Made by a program: the position numbers and the translations under genes
Shown: positions 1 through 8,267 of the stretch, piece after piece
Layout: each line of letters starts with the position of its first letter
How positions within the stretch are numbered: the first letter of the stretch is position 1
The notes under the pieces: model-generated
Told to the model about the DNA's origin: nothing
The model's database searches: none
Seen by the model: only the letters and a program-made list of their open reading frames with translations
Assembly: GCA_913061095.1 (NCBI GenBank)
Contig: CAJXVM010000005.1
Coordinates: 181,751-245,750 of the forward strand
Direction of reading: 5' to 3'
Source of the DNA: an uncultured Ignavibacteria bacterium
Lineage (GTDB): Bacteria; Bacteroidota; Ignavibacteria; SZUA-365
Length of the DNA: 64,000 nucleotides

Positions 1-1
1 C

Positions 2-691
2 ACAAACGCGGCGCTCGAGCGCATGCAGACCGATTATGTCGATCTGCTGTTCTGTCACCGTCCCGACCTGTACACGCCCGTCGAGGAAACGGTCTGGGCG
101 ATGAATCTCCTGATTCAGCAGGGCAAGGCGCTGTACTGGGGCACGAGCGAGTGGAGCGCGGAGCTGATCCGCGAGGCGTATGAATTCGCGCGTCGCGAGC
201 ACCTGATACCGCCGGTCGTCGAACAGCCGCAGTACAATATGCTCACGCGTGACCGCGTGGAAAAGGAATACGAGCGGCTCTACGGTGATATCGGACTCGG
301 CACGACGATCTGGTCACCGCTGGCAAGCGGAATCCTCACCGGAAAGTACAATGAGGGCGTACCGGAGGGAAGCCGCCTGGACCTCGAACAGTACCAGTGG
401 CTGCGTGACCGCATCATGGGACCGGGCTGGGATGAAAAGGTCGATAAGGCGCGGAAGCTGGAGCCGATCGCAAAGGATCTCGGAGGAACACTCGCGCAGC
501 TGTCCATCGCGTGGTGCCTGATGAATCCTGACGTGAGCACGGTCATCACCGGGGCCTCAAAACCCGAGCAGGTCAAGGAAAACATGAAAGCGCTGGAGAT
601 CGCCGAAAAGCTCGACGATGATGTCATGCTCCGAATCGAGGAAATCCTCGACAACGAACCCGAGCCCGAACAGGACTGGCGTGGAATGTAA
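2..691 (+). CDS. Aldo/keto reductase, Kv-beta-like (5' end outside window)
   Basis: NADPH-dependent oxidoreductase of the voltage-gated K+ channel beta-subunit/YghZ type. The reading frame is open to the left edge: codons from position 2 read TNAALER before the first ATG at 23 and continue the helix that precedes [12 protein letters not shown]. The ATG at 23 is therefore internal and about 229 C-terminal residues are visible. Family signatures are [27 protein letters not shown] and the cofactor-binding [15 protein letters not shown]. The catalytic Asp-Tyr-Lys lie in the missing N-terminal part, so activity cannot be checked here. The substrate is unknown; such proteins usually act on aldehydes or ketones in the cytoplasm. 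The gene ends before a bidirectional terminator hairpin. Confidence 0.9.
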   Translation, partial: TNAALERMQTDYVDLLFCHRPDLYTPVEETVWAMNLLIQQGKALYWGTSEWSAELIREAYEFARREHLIPPVVEQPQYNMLTRDRVEKEYERLYGDIGLGTTIWSPLASGILTGKYNEGVPEGSRLDLEQYQWLRDRIMGPGWDEKVDKARKLEPIAKDLGGTLAQLSIAWCLMNPDVSTVITGASKPEQVKENMKALEIAEKLDDDVMLRIEEILDNEPEPEQDWRGM

Positions 692-708
692 TACTCTCTC
701 TGTAAGAA

Positions 709-740
709 CGAAGACGCGAAAGCACGAAGACACGAAAGAA
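709..740 (+). repeat. 8-bp-phased CGAAG repeat, left arm
   Basis: Four consecutive near-identical 8-mers (ACGAAGAC, GCGAAAGC, ACGAAGAC, ACGAAAGA) lie just downstream of the aldo/keto reductase. A degenerate continuation (GACGAAGG, GCGAAGG) runs to about 772. The complementary CTTCG words sit on the other side of the hairpin at 785-814. Confidence 0.7.
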
Positions 741-784
741 TGGGAACAACGGAGGGACGAAGGAAGCGAAGGTTTCATCAACAG

Positions 785-814
785 GAAAGACCCAGCCGAT
801 CGGCCGGGTCTTTC
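785..814. terminator. Bidirectional terminator hairpin
   Basis: GAAAGACCC and GGGTCTTTC form a 9-bp perfect stem around a loop that contains the palindrome CCGATCGG. It sits between two convergent genes. The T-rich right arm serves the plus-strand reductase and the complementary arm serves the minus-strand gene ending at 881. Confidence 0.75.
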
Positions 815-828
815 TGTTTGAAAATAAT

Positions 829-880
829 CTTCGTTTTCTTCGATGCCTTCGTTGTTCTCATGCCTTCGTTGGCTTCGCCC
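829..880 (-). repeat. CTTCG repeat, right arm (inverted partner of 709-740)
   Basis: Repeated CTTCG words at roughly 7-9 nt spacing are the reverse complement of the CGAAG words at 709-772, so the two blocks form a long imperfect inverted repeat around the terminator. The block runs up to the stop codon of the calcium-binding-repeat protein. Confidence 0.6.
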
Positions 881-1327
881 TTACCGTCCCCGGCGGCCGT
901 TGCCCTTGGGACCCGTGCCGTCGCAGTCGCCGGTGCCGGTGCCCGTTCCCGTGCCGCTGCCTTCACCACTGCCGCGGAATGCCTTGCCGGCGGGGGAACC
1001 CATGCCCGTACCGCTCTCGAAATCAGGATCCTGTCCGTTGGGGATGCCGTCGCCGTCCGCGTCCGGGGCGTTATCGTTGATGCCGTCACCGTCCGCGTCC
1101 ACGAACCCGCGACCGTTGCCAGACGGAGTGCCGGTGTAGTCTGCGTCCTGTCCGTTGGGGATACCGTCGCCGTCATCGTCCATGGCATTGTCGTTGAAGC
1201 CGTCACCGTTGGCGTCGACAAAGCCCTTGTTTGCCGGCTTGCCCTGCGCCGAGGCGCTGTCGGTGTTGACGATGGTGAGAGTCAGTGCGAATGCGAGAAG
1301 GGCTGCGAGAGAAAGGATGCGTTTCAT
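881..1327 (-). CDS. Secreted protein with thrombospondin-type-3-like calcium-binding repeats
   Basis: 148 residues. A signal peptide (residues 1-28, ending SASAQG) is followed by two long units of D-x-D/N-x-D-G loops: DANGDGFNDNAMDDDGDGIP, and the closely similar FVDADGDGINDNAPDADGDG with IPNGQDPDF. Loops of this kind bind Ca2+ in thrombospondin type-3 and EF-hand-like folds. The C-terminal third is a low-complexity Gly/Thr/Ser tail (GTGTGTGTG) that ends in basic residues. The start is supported by AGGAG 8 nt upstream. The protein is probably exported to the periplasm or surface; no enzymatic domain is visible. Its role is unknown. Confidence 0.75.
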   Translation of the reverse strand: MKRILSLAALLAFALTLTIVNTDSASAQGKPANKGFVDANGDGFNDNAMDDDGDGIPNGQDADYTGTPSGNGRGFVDADGDGINDNAPDADGDGIPNGQDPDFESGTGMGSPAGKAFRGSGEGSGTGTGTGTGDCDGTGPKGNGRRGR

Positions 1328-1463
1328 GATGGTACTCCTTGTGGAAAATGAATGGGGTCAGTTATCGTCTCTGCCCATACACAATCCACAACCGTGCCAG
1401 AAAAACTGTGAGCTCTGAATCCCTTGGAAACAGGCTCGTTTCGGCAGTTTTTCCCCTGTACAG

Positions 1464-1509
1464 CAAATATTGGCATGACAAGGATCGTCAATACCGACAA
1501 ATATTGTCG
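1464..1509. promoter_or_regulatory. Paired CAAATATTG sites, possible operator
   Basis: CAAATATTG occurs at 1464-1472 and again at 1498-1506. The second copy is embedded in the perfect palindrome CGACAAATATTGTCG (1495-1509). A looser CGAC...GTCG follows. The sites are 34 nt apart, upstream of the calcium-binding-repeat gene (start 1327) and downstream of DUF2721. No known regulator is assigned. Confidence 0.4.
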
Positions 1510-1575
1510 ACAAACGGCAAATTTCGTCGGGAACGTCTTCGTTCCCTTCGGATCTTCGCTGTTCAAATATGTGCT

Positions 1576-2055
1576 CTAATAGATGTCCACTTCGAGTTTC
1601 AGTACGCGGTAGGCGAGGGCAATGTCGAGGAGCGCAAAAATGACTCCCACGGCGGCGGATGCCAGGCCGATCATGAACACCCAGACGGCGAGGGTCGGCG
1701 CGTCGACGCCGAGGAACAGTCCCGCGCCGAGCAGCAGGGAGGAGAGCAGATAGCAGATCACACCGATCCAGAGAAAGAGCAGCGCGCGCCGGAGATAACT
1801 GACCCGTGTGATCAGCGATGGAATCTGCCGCATGACACTCTCGAAACGCAGTGCGTCCACGTACTCGCGGTCAATGCCCTCGGGATCGGCGAGCTTGCGC
1901 CGCTTCTCGTCGTTGAGCAGACGAATGCGGCTGATGACGGTTGCGTAGCGGTTGTTGAGTCCGAGAAGCAGCAGGCCGCAGGCGGAAATCATCAATGCCG
2001 GTGTGAGGATGGCCTGGATGGTCTGCTGGGCGGTGGGAGTGGTAAATTCCTGCAT
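1576..2055 (-). CDS. DUF2721 family membrane protein
   Basis: 159 residues. The architecture is typical of DUF2721: a hydrophobic N-terminal segment (about 15-32), a charged cytoplasmic stretch containing LNDEKRRKL, then two closely spaced membrane segments (about 90-112 and 120-145). The family function is unknown. The gene starts 5 nt after the priA stop codon and so is probably co-transcribed and translated with it; there is no clear Shine-Dalgarno. Not recognised beyond the family. Confidence 0.75.
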   Translation of the reverse strand: MQEFTTPTAQQTIQAILTPALMISACGLLLLGLNNRYATVISRIRLLNDEKRRKLADPEGIDREYVDALRFESVMRQIPSLITRVSYLRRALLFLWIGVICYLLSSLLLGAGLFLGVDAPTLAVWVFMIGLASAAVGVIFALLDIALAYRVLKLEVDIY

Positions 2056-2060
2056 GGCGG

Positions 2061-4550
2061 TTACATCATGTACTGTGGATCGACGTCAATGGCAATATGG
2101 ACGGAACGCGACTTCGCGTGACGGAGCTGATATTCGCTTGCGAAGGCCAGCGCGGCACCGAGCCGGCGGCCGTCCGTGTCACGGTTTTTTTCAATGCGCA
2201 TGAGAAGATGAAAGCGGTATCGCCGGTTGATGCGGCTCAGCAGCGCCGGCTGGGGAGGATACATCCTAAAGAAACTTCCCGCCTTCTTCAGCGCAGTGTG
2301 ATACAGATTCGCGGCGTCGCGCACGTGCTCCTCGCGCTCGCCGGAAAAGGTCAGAAGCACGAGGCGGGAGAACGGCGGATACCCCAGATCACGGCGGCTC
2401 GCAATTTCATCGCGCAGGAAACCGAGGTATTCGTTTTTCCGCACGTAATCGAACACGGGGTGTTCGGGACGCGCGGCCTGCAGCATTACCGTGCCGGATT
2501 GCGCGCCCCGGCCGGAGCGGCCCGCAACCTGTGTCAGGAGCTGCGCCGTGCGCTCGGAGGATCGGAAATCGGGCAGCAGCAGCGACTGCTCGGCGGCGAC
2601 CACACCCACGAGCGTGACGGTTTCGAAATCCAGTCCCTTCGCGACCATCTGCGTTCCGAGCAGCACATCGACCTCGCCTTCGCGCAGGGCGGTGAGCATG
2701 AGGTCGTGCGAACCCTTGCGCCTCGTGGTGTCGGAATCCATGCGCAGGATGCGCGCTTCGGGCAGGGCCGCCTGCAGATCCTCTTCGACGCGCTGGGTTC
2801 CTGTCCCGACAGGATCGAGGTCCGTGCCCCCGCACTGGGGACAGATGACGGGCGCTTTTTCCGCCGCGCCGCAGTAATGGCAGCGCAGGTAGCTGCGGTC
2901 CTTGTGAAAAACGAGCGCGATGCTGCAGTTGTCGCATTCGCGCACGAAACCGCAGTCGCGGCATTCGAGATGCGGCGCGAATCCGCGGCGGTTGTGCAGC
3001 ACGATGGATGCCTCCTTCCGTGCAATGCGCTCGCGAATGGCTTCGATCAGGGCATGGGAAAATGCGCCCTGCGTGCCGCGCTGCTTCCGCTCCTCCGTCA
3101 TGTCGACCATGCGGATTTCAGGCAGGCGCGCATTGTCGATGCGTTCGTCAAGACGCAGCAGTGCGTACTTCCCGCTGAGCGCATTCTGCCAGCTTTCGAG
3201 CGAGGGAGTGGCGGATCCGAGCAGCACGGGAGCACCTTCGAACCAGCCGCGCATGACCGCAACGTCGCGTCCGTTGTAGCGCGGCTGTATGTCCGACTGC
3301 TTGTAGCTGCCCTCCTGCTCTTCGTCCACCACGATGAGCCCGATATCCCGCACCGGAGCGAACACCGCGGAACGCACACCCACCACCACGCGGTATTCTC
3401 CCGCCATGAGCAGGCGCCAGGCGTCATAGCGTTCGCCGACGGACATCCGGCTGTGCATGACAGCGACATCCCCGCCGAAGGCCTGGCGGAAGCGATAGAC
3501 GAACTGCGGCGTCAGGGAAATTTCAGGCACGAGCACCAGGGCGTTTTTTCCCTTTTCCAGTACATGCGTGATGGCCTCGATGTACACCTGCGTCTTGCCG
3601 CTGCCTGTGACACCGTAGAGCAGCATTCCGCGATGTGAGCCTTCGTCGACGGCGGCGTTCACCGCATCGAGAGCCGCTCGCTGGGCGGCCGTGAGCGTGA
3701 TGCTCTTGCGCTTTTCCGCATATCGCACCTGCCACTCGCGCGTGACTTCCTCTTCAAGGACCTCGACGATGTCCTTCTCTTCGAGCGCGCGCACCTGCGC
3801 GCTGGATGCACGCGCGGCGCGCACGAGCGCAGACATCTGCACCGTCGTCTCACCCTCGCGGTACTGTTTCCAGAGCTGGGCAATGATGTTTACCTGCTTG
3901 GGAGCCCGCTTCTCCATGATCTCCATCAGCTCGCTGATTTTGTCGCTGCGATTCCAGGGGGGAAGCAGGCGCACGGCGAGCACGGTTTTCGGACGCGCGG
4001 CGGGACGCTCGATGACCGATTCGATCTGTACGATGCCCTCCATGGCGAGATCCCGGAGCTGCGCGCTGATGCTCTTGACACCCACGTGGCTGCGCAGTTC
4101 CTCCTCGCTCATCACTTCGCCGGTGCGAAGCGCCTCGACGATCGAGGCTTTCGCGCGCGAGCGTCCGACGGCGCGTGTGATATCCTGTTCGTCGTCACTG
4201 CGCAGAGACACCTGCCGCTCACTGTCGACGTCCATCCCCTGCGGCAGCGCGGCCTTGAGTGCTTCGCCGAGTCCGCAGACGTAATAGCGGTGCACCCATT
4301 CGCAGACGCGCATGACTTCGGGTGTGATGACGGGATCGACGTCGAGCGCCTGCTGAACCGCCTTCACCGCGAAATCGGGCATGCGGTCATGCGTGCTGAC
4401 AACGAATCCCATGACGAGGCGGCGCCCGAGCGGCACCATGACGCGAACCCCCGGCTGCATGCGGTCATGCAGTCCCTCGGGAACGGCATAGGTCAGCGTG
4501 TCCTTGGGCACGCCCGGCACGGCGATATCGGCGTACAGGCGTTCAGGCAT
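2061..4550 (-). CDS. priA: Primosomal protein N', replication restart helicase PriA
   Basis: 829 residues. PriA is a 3'-to-5' superfamily 2 helicase that reloads the replisome at stalled forks. An N-terminal DNA-binding/winged-helix part (1-250) precedes Walker A GVTGSGKT, motif II DEEQ, GSATPSLESW and the zinc module CRDCG...CDNC...CHYCG...CPQCGG (eight cysteines, four CxxC pairs). It is followed by GTQMVAKGLDF and the C-terminal domain with the motif-VI-like QVAGRSGRG. Motif II reads DEEQ where most PriA proteins have DEEH. Length is normal. It leads a two-gene unit with the DUF2721 gene. Start codon 4550 gives the expected N-terminus (YADIAVPGVPKDTLTYAVP). Confidence 0.97.
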   Translation of the reverse strand: MPERLYADIAVPGVPKDTLTYAVPEGLHDRMQPGVRVMVPLGRRLVMGFVVSTHDRMPDFAVKAVQQALDVDPVITPEVMRVCEWVHRYYVCGLGEALKAALPQGMDVDSERQVSLRSDDEQDITRAVGRSRAKASIVEALRTGEVMSEEELRSHVGVKSISAQLRDLAMEGIVQIESVIERPAARPKTVLAVRLLPPWNRSDKISELMEIMEKRAPKQVNIIAQLWKQYREGETTVQMSALVRAARASSAQVRALEEKDIVEVLEEEVTREWQVRYAEKRKSITLTAAQRAALDAVNAAVDEGSHRGMLLYGVTGSGKTQVYIEAITHVLEKGKNALVLVPEISLTPQFVYRFRQAFGGDVAVMHSRMSVGERYDAWRLLMAGEYRVVVGVRSAVFAPVRDIGLIVVDEEQEGSYKQSDIQPRYNGRDVAVMRGWFEGAPVLLGSATPSLESWQNALSGKYALLRLDERIDNARLPEIRMVDMTEERKQRGTQGAFSHALIEAIRERIARKEASIVLHNRRGFAPHLECRDCGFVRECDNCSIALVFHKDRSYLRCHYCGAAEKAPVICPQCGGTDLDPVGTGTQRVEEDLQAALPEARILRMDSDTTRRKGSHDLMLTALREGEVDVLLGTQMVAKGLDFETVTLVGVVAAEQSLLLPDFRSSERTAQLLTQVAGRSGRGAQSGTVMLQAARPEHPVFDYVRKNEYLGFLRDEIASRRDLGYPPFSRLVLLTFSGEREEHVRDAANLYHTALKKAGSFFRMYPPQPALLSRINRRYRFHLLMRIEKNRDTDGRRLGAALAFASEYQLRHAKSRSVHIAIDVDPQYMM

Positions 4551-4624
4551 GAAAGGGACGATGTGTCTGTCGCATCTCCATCATCCCAAAATACGGTTTG
4601 TTTTGTGGAATCGACAGGGGGGAA

Positions 4625-4673
4625 GCAGTACGCAGGAGGCGACCTGCCTCCTGCATACTGCTGCCTGCATTCA
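4625..4673. repeat. Heptamer-phased GC repeat forming a 16-bp hairpin
   Basis: Seven consecutive 7-mers all begin with GC: GCAGTAC, GCAGGAG, GCGACCT, GCCTCCT, GCATACT, GCTGCCT, GCATTCA. The arms 4625-4640 and 4646-4661 are complementary over 16 positions with one A/C mismatch. The hairpin lies between the stop of the beta-helix gene and priA, so it could act as a terminator, but no T-run follows. Confidence 0.6.
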
Positions 4674-6512
4674 AAGGGCGATGTTCGTGCTCTGCCGCAC
4701 GCCGTCGGCGTCGAAGCGGCACATATAGGTGCCGTTCTCAACCTGATCACCTTTCCAGTTCTTTCCGTTCCATTCGATGGTGTAGTCGCCAGCGGGCAGC
4801 CAGCGGTTGACCAGTGTCCGAACCAGTTCTCCCCTGGAGGTGAAAATTTCGAGAATTCCCCAGCAGGCGTGCTCAACGCTGATGGAGAACTGTACCACGC
4901 CAGTGTGGTCATCGATCACGGTCTCAGCGATCATTGCACTCGCCTTTAATCCAACACCGCGGGTAATCAGCGGATTCAGTTCCTCGGTGATGATATCGCT
5001 TCCTTCCTTGACCGTTTTCTCACGGGAGTATTCCGAGCTGTTGTCATGATGATCCGTTGCCTGCGCGACAACCCGGTCACCCGGAAGCAGCGATCCCGTG
5101 GTCGAATACACCCAATTTCCTCCGCCATCGGGCGAGACCCTGCCCAGGTACAGCGAACCATTGCAGTTGGGGGGCACTTCCTCGATGTATTTGTAGAGTT
5201 CGACCGTTACCGTTGTCGGATCGGCATCGGCGCTGACCGTCCCGCGCACGGTGGTCACGCCGCGATTGAACTCCGCACTGACGATCAGCGGTGAGTTCAT
5301 GCCATCATTCGGTCCGGTGTCTGTGTCCGCCGGGTCATTGAGTGTCATCCCATCATTTCCGAGATCAATCGCAAAGCGTCCGTTTGCAAAGATGGAATTC
5401 TGTCCGACGCGGTTTTCATCGGCGTTGTTCTCAGTAGCCTCGTGTTCCCATACAACAACGCCGCTGCGCTTGTTTCCGGCAATGATATTGGATGTGATCC
5501 TGTTTCTTGCTGCGAAACCGCCGGGCAGGTTGTAATCCGCACCTCCGATGCTGATGCCGTTGCGCCCGTTGCCGATCAGCCGGCTGCGACGGGAAATACC
5601 GACCCGGTTGCGTGTGATCACATTCTTATATGTAAATGCCGATCGTGTCATATCGCCCACAAGATGCATGCCGTCGCCGCCGTTCCCCGAGATGACGTTC
5701 TCGGTCAGCGTATTTTCGTATGAGCCTCCGACAATCAGAATGCCGTCCCGCTTATTTGCGCGCGCAACATCGCCCGAAAGGCTGGTCCCGATGAAATTGG
5801 CTTTGACCGTGTTGCGGTAGACGTTCCCCCCCGGACAGTCGGCGATAATGATACCGTCGCCGTGGTTTCCCGAGATGATGTTGTTCTCGATCGTATTGTC
5901 ATGCAGGTCGCCGGGCGCGTGCTGTACACTGATCAGTGACAGACCTGCCCATCGACCGCTTTCGCTGTCCAGTCCATTACCCCGGGGATCCGTTCCTTCC
6001 GGATCAAGACCAACGATGCAGTAACGGACGACGTTGCGTGAGCTGCCCTCCGGTGCTGACTGAATACGGATTCCATCCTCGGTGAAACGCGTGATCACCA
6101 GTCCCTGTACGAGATTGTTGGACGACAGCAGCCAGATGCCGGCGGTCGGTCCGGCATGAACTCCGTCGAGCAGAATGCGCAGGGTCAATGTCTCGGGCGG
6201 TTTGTTTCCGATGGCACTGCCCGGCTGGGAAAGTCCGTCGATGATTACTCCCGCCTGGTCCGTCAGCGGCGGAAGCGGTGAGGCGGGAATGATGGCATGC
6301 GGACCGATTCCCGGGATCTCGAAGGTGATCACGTCCGCACCCGGTGTGGCGTTCGCCTGCAGGATGGCCCAGCGCAGTGTGTGTGTGCCGGCATCCGCAG
6401 TGCTCTTGACGACATACTGATTTGCTGCAGTCGAGCCGGCGAAAAGCATCAGAAGGCATGCCGTCGCCAGCAGTGTTCGACCGGTAACGATTGTGTTGCG
6501 CGCTCTCAACAT
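4671..6512 (-). CDS. Secreted parallel beta-helix protein with FlgD-like C-terminal domain
   Basis: 613 residues from the chosen start. Start at 6512 is preceded by AAGGAG 8 nt upstream and gives a good signal peptide (MLRARNTIV...FAGSTAANQ). The frame stays open to an ATG at 6761, but that extension is not protein-like. The body carries right-handed beta-helix (NosD/pectate-lyase-like) repeats rich in N-x-I-x-G-N and G-D-G motifs (NIISGNHGDGIIIADC, NVISGNGGDGMHL), preceded by the TLRWAILQAN motif seen in polymorphic secreted proteins. Near residue 450 is DTDTGPNDGMNSP. The last 70 residues match the FlgD Ig-like fold often used at the C-terminus of T9SS cargo (GDYTIEWNGKNWKG). Probably a surface or extracellular adhesin or carbohydrate-binding protein; substrate unknown. 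Confidence 0.82.
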   Translation of the reverse strand: MLRARNTIVTGRTLLATACLLMLFAGSTAANQYVVKSTADAGTHTLRWAILQANATPGADVITFEIPGIGPHAIIPASPLPPLTDQAGVIIDGLSQPGSAIGNKPPETLTLRILLDGVHAGPTAGIWLLSSNNLVQGLVITRFTEDGIRIQSAPEGSSRNVVRYCIVGLDPEGTDPRGNGLDSESGRWAGLSLISVQHAPGDLHDNTIENNIISGNHGDGIIIADCPGGNVYRNTVKANFIGTSLSGDVARANKRDGILIVGGSYENTLTENVISGNGGDGMHLVGDMTRSAFTYKNVITRNRVGISRRSRLIGNGRNGISIGGADYNLPGGFAARNRITSNIIAGNKRSGVVVWEHEATENNADENRVGQNSIFANGRFAIDLGNDGMTLNDPADTDTGPNDGMNSPLIVSAEFNRGVTTVRGTVSADADPTTVTVELYKYIEEVPPNCNGSLYLGRVSPDGGGNWVYSTTGSLLPGDRVVAQATDHHDNSSEYSREKTVKEGSDIITEELNPLITRGVGLKASAMIAETVIDDHTGVVQFSISVEHACWGILEIFTSRGELVRTLVNRWLPAGDYTIEWNGKNWKGDQVENGTYMCRFDADGVRQSTNIAL

Positions 6513-6798
6513 AGTGCTTTCTCCTTCATACCATGATCTTCGATCCGGACATCCTCCGGAGGCCGCCCGCCGGTGCGGCTTCAGCAAGGAGAAGCAGACG
6601 CGTATATATGCGTCACCTCGCTGACAAGGTGTCATTATGCTGTGCATTGAGTGGAGAGGGACTGTTAAAACTACACATTTTTTTTTGGAAGTCAAGTCGA
6701 ATTGGTAGTTTTCGGAAGATGGCTCCCGGTAACCGAAATCACGCTTCCGTGTCTCCTTCATGATGGGAATACGGATTATACTCAGTCAGGCCGCAAGG

Positions 6799-7482
6799 AT
6801 GTTTCACCGCATCGCTCCATATACTCTCTTCCTGTTCGTGCTCGCCATGTCGGCAGCGGCACAGACGCCGTATCGTATCGGGCTGCAGACCGGTGTCACA
6901 TCCGAGCGGAGCAGCTTCGAGTGGATCGGTTCTCCCGGGCGCACGCTTGAAACCGAGGACCGGCAGAACGGGCACTTCGGCATGATCGTCGATTTCCCTC
7001 TGACCGATACCTGGCGGATGGAATTCTCACCGCATTATGGCCAGCGCAACTACCAGTTCGCACCTCAGGAACAATCCGGTGCCCAGTATTCCATCATCCA
7101 GAATGAAGTGGATTACCTTGCGCTGCCGGTGATCCTGCGCTGGCTTCCGTTTCCGGGGGGCATTCTTCGTCCGTTTGCCGCGGCAGGCGTTGAATTCGGC
7201 CCGAATCTCAATCACACGAGTGTCGTTCTGGCGCAGTACCGGTATTCGGACGAACCCCCGTTCACGAGAAAAATTGAGCGCACGGTTTCCGTCAACCAGC
7301 TCTACGGTGCCACGCTCATCGAAATCGGACTCGACATTCAGGCGTCAGCGGCATGGTCAGTGTTGCTCGGCGCGCGTTATACGAGGGAATGGACACCGTT
7401 GATCGATGATCCCGCCCTCACCTGGGAAGCGCCGCACAGCTGGAAAGTGCGTTTCGCCCTGCTGTACACCATCGATTTTTAA
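6799..7482 (+). CDS. Outer-membrane beta-barrel protein (PorT-like)
   Basis: 227 residues from ATG 6799. The signal peptide MFHRIAPYTLFLFVLAMSAAAQ is followed by alternating beta strands ending in a C-terminal aromatic (FALLYTIDF), typical of an 8-10-strand barrel. An in-frame ATG at 6760 exists, but a TATACT -10 element at 6777-6782 would place transcription initiation downstream of it, so 6799 is preferred. The gene is followed 12 nt later by a second barrel gene. In Bacteroidota such small barrels are often accessory to secretion or sensing; no specific role can be assigned. Confidence 0.7.
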   Translation: MFHRIAPYTLFLFVLAMSAAAQTPYRIGLQTGVTSERSSFEWIGSPGRTLETEDRQNGHFGMIVDFPLTDTWRMEFSPHYGQRNYQFAPQEQSGAQYSIIQNEVDYLALPVILRWLPFPGGILRPFAAAGVEFGPNLNHTSVVLAQYRYSDEPPFTRKIERTVSVNQLYGATLIEIGLDIQASAAWSVLLGARYTREWTPLIDDPALTWEAPHSWKVRFALLYTIDF

Positions 7483-7494
7483 GGATGCGACGTC

Positions 7495-8190
7495 ATGTAC
7501 CACCGTCCTGTGATACCCGTTCTCGCGCTCATGCTCTGTGCAGCCCTGTCTGCCCAGCACCTGCATGCGCAGACGACGGCGGAACGGCGCGTGTGGATCG
7601 GCGTGCATGCCGGCCTGCAGACGAATATTCAGCGCTATACCGTGTTTCCGTATACCGGGGAGTTTCAGGATCTCGTTAGGGAGAGTGCCGTGACGGGAGT
7701 ATCCGCATGCTATCGTATCGACGACACATGGTCGTTGTACGGCGAAGTCTCCTGGTGGACACAGCAGTGGAGCACCTTCCACGACGGTGAACCACGGATC
7801 GAGATCAGCCGTGACGACCGCGCATTCATCGATATTCCACTTCTCATCGCCGCCCGGATGCCGCTCGATTTTATCCCGCTCTATGTCGCCGCTGGTCCCG
7901 TGCTGCTGTTCTCGCCACATTCTGCGGAGGAGCGGCAGTATCATGTCACCTATGCCAATTTCAGTGAGCGCAGCGGCTGGCAGAAATCTGCGCGCAGTTA
8001 CCGTGATCAGGCATTCCGTATCGCGGCAGCGGCGGATGTCGGACTGCACATGCCGCTGACACCTTCCGTCGCTCTCCGCACGAACGTGCGTTTCATGCAT
8101 CCCTTCGGACACGCGGTCGACGAGGAGGAGTTCTCCCTGCGTGATTTCTCTTACTGGCGCATGTCCATGGGACTGTATATTGGCCTGTAG
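7495..8190 (+). CDS. Outer-membrane beta-barrel protein
   Basis: 231 residues. Signal peptide ending ALSAQHLHAQ, then a barrel with conserved turns (GVHAGLQTNIQ, FIPLYVAAGPVLLFSPH) and a final strand RMSMGLYIGL. Start at 7495 is supported by AAGGA overlapping the stop codon of the upstream barrel gene, so the two are probably one operon and may be paralogues; both share the G-x-x-A-G-x-E/V-x-L core near residue 130. Function unknown. Confidence 0.7.
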   Translation: MYHRPVIPVLALMLCAALSAQHLHAQTTAERRVWIGVHAGLQTNIQRYTVFPYTGEFQDLVRESAVTGVSACYRIDDTWSLYGEVSWWTQQWSTFHDGEPRIEISRDDRAFIDIPLLIAARMPLDFIPLYVAAGPVLLFSPHSAEERQYHVTYANFSERSGWQKSARSYRDQAFRIAAAADVGLHMPLTPSVALRTNVRFMHPFGHAVDEEEFSLRDFSYWRMSMGLYIGL

Positions 8191-8214
8191 CTTCCTTTCC
8201 GCCCTCCTCTTTGC

Positions 8215-8258
8215 TATATTCAGGCAATTCGCATAACCGGCAATTCGCATAACCGGCA
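8215..8258 (+). promoter_or_regulatory. anmK promoter region with 16-bp tandem duplication
   Basis: A TATATT -10-like element (8215-8220) is followed directly by two perfect copies of GGCAATTCGCATAACC (8223-8238, 8239-8254) and a partial third (GGCA). The duplication occupies the expected 5' leader of anmK, whose ATG is at 8268. It may be a recent slippage event or a paired binding site. Confidence 0.5.
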
Positions 8259-8267
8259 GGTTCTTCA

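Noticed and set aside
2097..3638. 513-codon open frame opposite priA
   Set aside because: Its translation has no domain, and the opposite strand encodes PriA with intact helicase and zinc motifs.
6513..6761. N-terminal extension of the beta-helix protein to ATG 6761
   Set aside because: It lacks a signal peptide at its start, overlaps the divergent barrel gene's promoter, and a strong AAGGAG supports ATG 6512.
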